Source: a candidate division KSB1 bacterium (GTDB taxonomy: Bacteria > Zhuqueibacterota > JdFR-76 > DREG01). Taken from it: a DNA stretch of 6,983 nt. Of this stretch, positions 5,582-6,983 are shown piece by piece (within the stretch, counting starts at the first letter, position 1; each line of letters opens with the position of its first letter). Under the pieces are notes generated by a model. The model searched no databases. It worked only from the letters and a program-made list of their open reading frames with translations, and had not been told where the DNA came from. Location of the stretch: assembly GCA_022566355.1 (NCBI GenBank), contig JADFJB010000171.1:1-6983 (forward strand), written 5' to 3'. The translations under genes were made by a program, and so were the position numbers.

Positions 5582-6880
5582 ATGAACATAGAAAAGTCGG
5601 AATTCCTTTTTAGCAAAGCATTGCAACTCATTCCAGGTGGAGTGAATAGTCCTGTTCGGGCATTCAAAAGTGTCTCTGGCACTCCATTTTTTGTCGATCG
5701 CGGAGAAGGTCCCTATTTATGGGATGTAGATGGAAACCGCTACACGGATTATGTATTATCCTGGGGACCATTAATTTTAGGTCACGCTTTCCCTGCTGTT
5801 GTTTCAGCATTGCGTGAGACATTAGATCGTGGTACCAGTTATGGAGCACCGACCCATGTGGAGAGCGATCTTGCGGAATTGATTATTAATGCGATTCCAT
5901 CGATCGATATGATCCGGTTTGTCAACAGTGGGACAGAAGCAACGATGAGCGCCCTGCGATTGGCTCGAGCCTATACTAAACGATACAAAATAATAAAGTT
6001 TGCCGGCTGTTACCATGGCCATGCGGATATGTTGTTGGTGCAGGCCGGAAGCGGTGTAGCCACATTGGGTTTGCCGGATTCTCCGGGTGTTCCTCCCGCT
6101 AGTGTGTCTGATACTCTCATCGCATCCTATAATGACATCCACTCTGTTGGAACTCTCTTCGATCGATTCGCCGGTCAGATTGCTGCGGTTATAGTTGAAC
6201 CTATAGCAGGGAATATGGGATTTATTAAACCGGAGCCCGGGTTTTTACAAGAGCTACAAGATATTTGCCACAAAAATGATTCACTTTTCATTTTGGATGA
6301 GGTGATGACCGGGTTTCGTGTCAGCATGGGTGGTGCGCAAATACTATTTGAGTTAAATCCTGATTTGACCTGTCTGGGCAAGGTTATCGGCGGTGGATTA
6401 CCGGTTGGCGCTTATGCAGGGAAAAAAGAAATCATGCAGCACGTGGCACCATCCGGAGAGATGTACCAGGCGGGTACTCTTTCGGGAAATCCTTTGGTAA
6501 TGACGGCGGGGCTGGCAACTTTGAAGTTGTTATCGGCTTCCACGATGTTTGAAGAAATTAGCGTTAATACCAGGAAGTTAACGGATGGCATACGAGAAAT
6601 CGCTGCAGAGTCGAATATTCCTATGCAAATCGGCCAGGCCGGAACAATGTTTGGATTTTTCTTTTTGAAGGAACCCGGTGTAAAGATCACCGATTATGAA
6701 AGCGCAAAAAAATATGCTGATACGGACAGATATGCGAAATTCTTCCACACCATGCTGGCCAATGGGATTTACTTTGCTCCAAGCCAGTTTGAGGCTGGAT
6801 TTCTCAGTAGCGAACATTCAGGATCGGAAATTTCAATAACGTTAGATGCAGTAAAAGAAAGTATGTCCCATTTGAACTAA
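5582..6880 (+). CDS. hemL: Glutamate-1-semialdehyde 2,1-aminomutase
   Basis: HemL is a PLP enzyme (fold type I) that converts glutamate-1-semialdehyde to 5-aminolevulinate, so this organism makes the precursor by the C5 route from glutamyl-tRNA. The 432 residues are the normal family length. PGGVNSPVRAF at 18-28 is diagnostic. The PLP site is formed by NSGTEAT (115-121), CYHGHAD (143-149), D239 in LDEVMTGFR and the Schiff-base lysine K267 in GKVIGGGLPVGAYAG. The gabaculine-sensitive loop region GTLSGNP follows at 298-304. It begins 19 nt after the hemG stop codon, with an A-rich leader and no Shine-Dalgarno sequence, so translation probably follows from the same message. It carries the first committed step but is placed last in the cluster; its partner hemA, glutamyl-tRNA reductase, is not in the window. 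Confidence 0.98.
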   Translation: MNIEKSEFLFSKALQLIPGGVNSPVRAFKSVSGTPFFVDRGEGPYLWDVDGNRYTDYVLSWGPLILGHAFPAVVSALRETLDRGTSYGAPTHVESDLAELIINAIPSIDMIRFVNSGTEATMSALRLARAYTKRYKIIKFAGCYHGHADMLLVQAGSGVATLGLPDSPGVPPASVSDTLIASYNDIHSVGTLFDRFAGQIAAVIVEPIAGNMGFIKPEPGFLQELQDICHKNDSLFILDEVMTGFRVSMGGAQILFELNPDLTCLGKVIGGGLPVGAYAGKKEIMQHVAPSGEMYQAGTLSGNPLVMTAGLATLKLLSASTMFEEISVNTRKLTDGIREIAAESNIPMQIGQAGTMFGFFFLKEPGVKITDYESAKKYADTDRYAKFFHTMLANGIYFAPSQFEAGFLSSEHSGSEISITLDAVKESMSHLN

Positions 6881-6938
6881 GTATATAAAAACATAATTAC
6901 TGTAACGTATTAAAATTGTACTTATCAATATTATTAAA

Positions 6939-6983
6939 CCTCCCCTACCCCCTCCTTAAACAAGGAGGGGAAATTCCTCCCCT
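6939..6983 (+). repeat. C-rich palindromic repeat with 9-bp hairpin, running off the window
   Basis: CCCCTCCTT (6949-6957), loop AAAC, AAGGAGGGG (6962-6970) form a perfect 9-bp stem starting 69 nt after the hemL stop. The octamer CCTCCCCT flanks it on both sides (6939-6946 and 6976-6983), so the repeat probably goes on past the edge. It is much more C/G-rich than its surroundings. The bases after the stem are AAATTCC, not a T-run, so a dispersed intergenic repeat is likelier than a standard terminator, although the stem could still stop or stabilise the hem transcript. Confidence 0.7.

Noticed and set aside
5822-6142. Minus-strand open frame of 106 codons inside hemL
   Set aside because: It overlaps conserved PLP-site sequence of HemL and has no recognisable protein features.
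6949-6970. Intrinsic terminator of the hem operon
   Set aside because: The hairpin is strong, but no T-run follows on the plus strand; kept as a repeat.

Overview
The window holds five complete, collinear plus-strand genes for late and early tetrapyrrole synthesis: hemE (106-1206), hemN (1237-2634), hemH (3034-4062), hemG/hemY-type (4144-5562) and hemL (5582-6880). Together they encode uroporphyrinogen III -> coproporphyrinogen III (HemE) -> protoporphyrinogen IX (HemN) -> protoporphyrin IX (HemG/HemY) -> protoheme (HemH), plus the aminomutase that makes 5-aminolevulinate (HemL). Gaps are short (30, 81 and 19 nt) except between hemN and hemH (399 nt), so the set probably behaves as one heme operon. 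The middle genes hemA, hemB, hemC and hemD are not in the window and may lie outside it.

The organism is a bacterium with moderately AT-rich DNA. Four of the five genes lack a recognisable Shine-Dalgarno sequence; only hemN has one. HemH carries the internal four-cysteine segment seen in Bacteroidota-like and Myxococcus-type ferrochelatases. This suggests a member of the Bacteroidota/Chlorobiota/Calditrichota-type (FCB) lineages, but the phylum is an inference. HemN together with a protoporphyrin-type HemH points to the classical protoporphyrin-dependent pathway. HemN works without oxygen while the HemG/HemY-type flavoenzyme normally uses it, which suggests a facultative or microaerobic lifestyle.

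The part that is not routine is the hemN-hemH gap. It contains a 342-bp element (2666-3007) bounded by 21-bp inverted repeats that match at 19 positions, with a possible 5-bp target duplication (TATAC) outside. Inside is a small hairpin and a wrecked gene for a four-helix-bundle protein of the 23S rRNA intervening-sequence (S23) family. It lacks its N-terminus and carries three frameshifts and one stop, yet is readable across three frames and ends in the right terminal region. Removing the element leaves an operon-like gap of about 51 nt, so the element looks like an old insertion into the heme operon. It is the most interesting object here.

The window ends (6939-6983) in a C/G-rich palindromic repeat that runs off the edge and looks like a dispersed intergenic repeat. 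The first 105 bases are AT-rich and hold no gene I can support.
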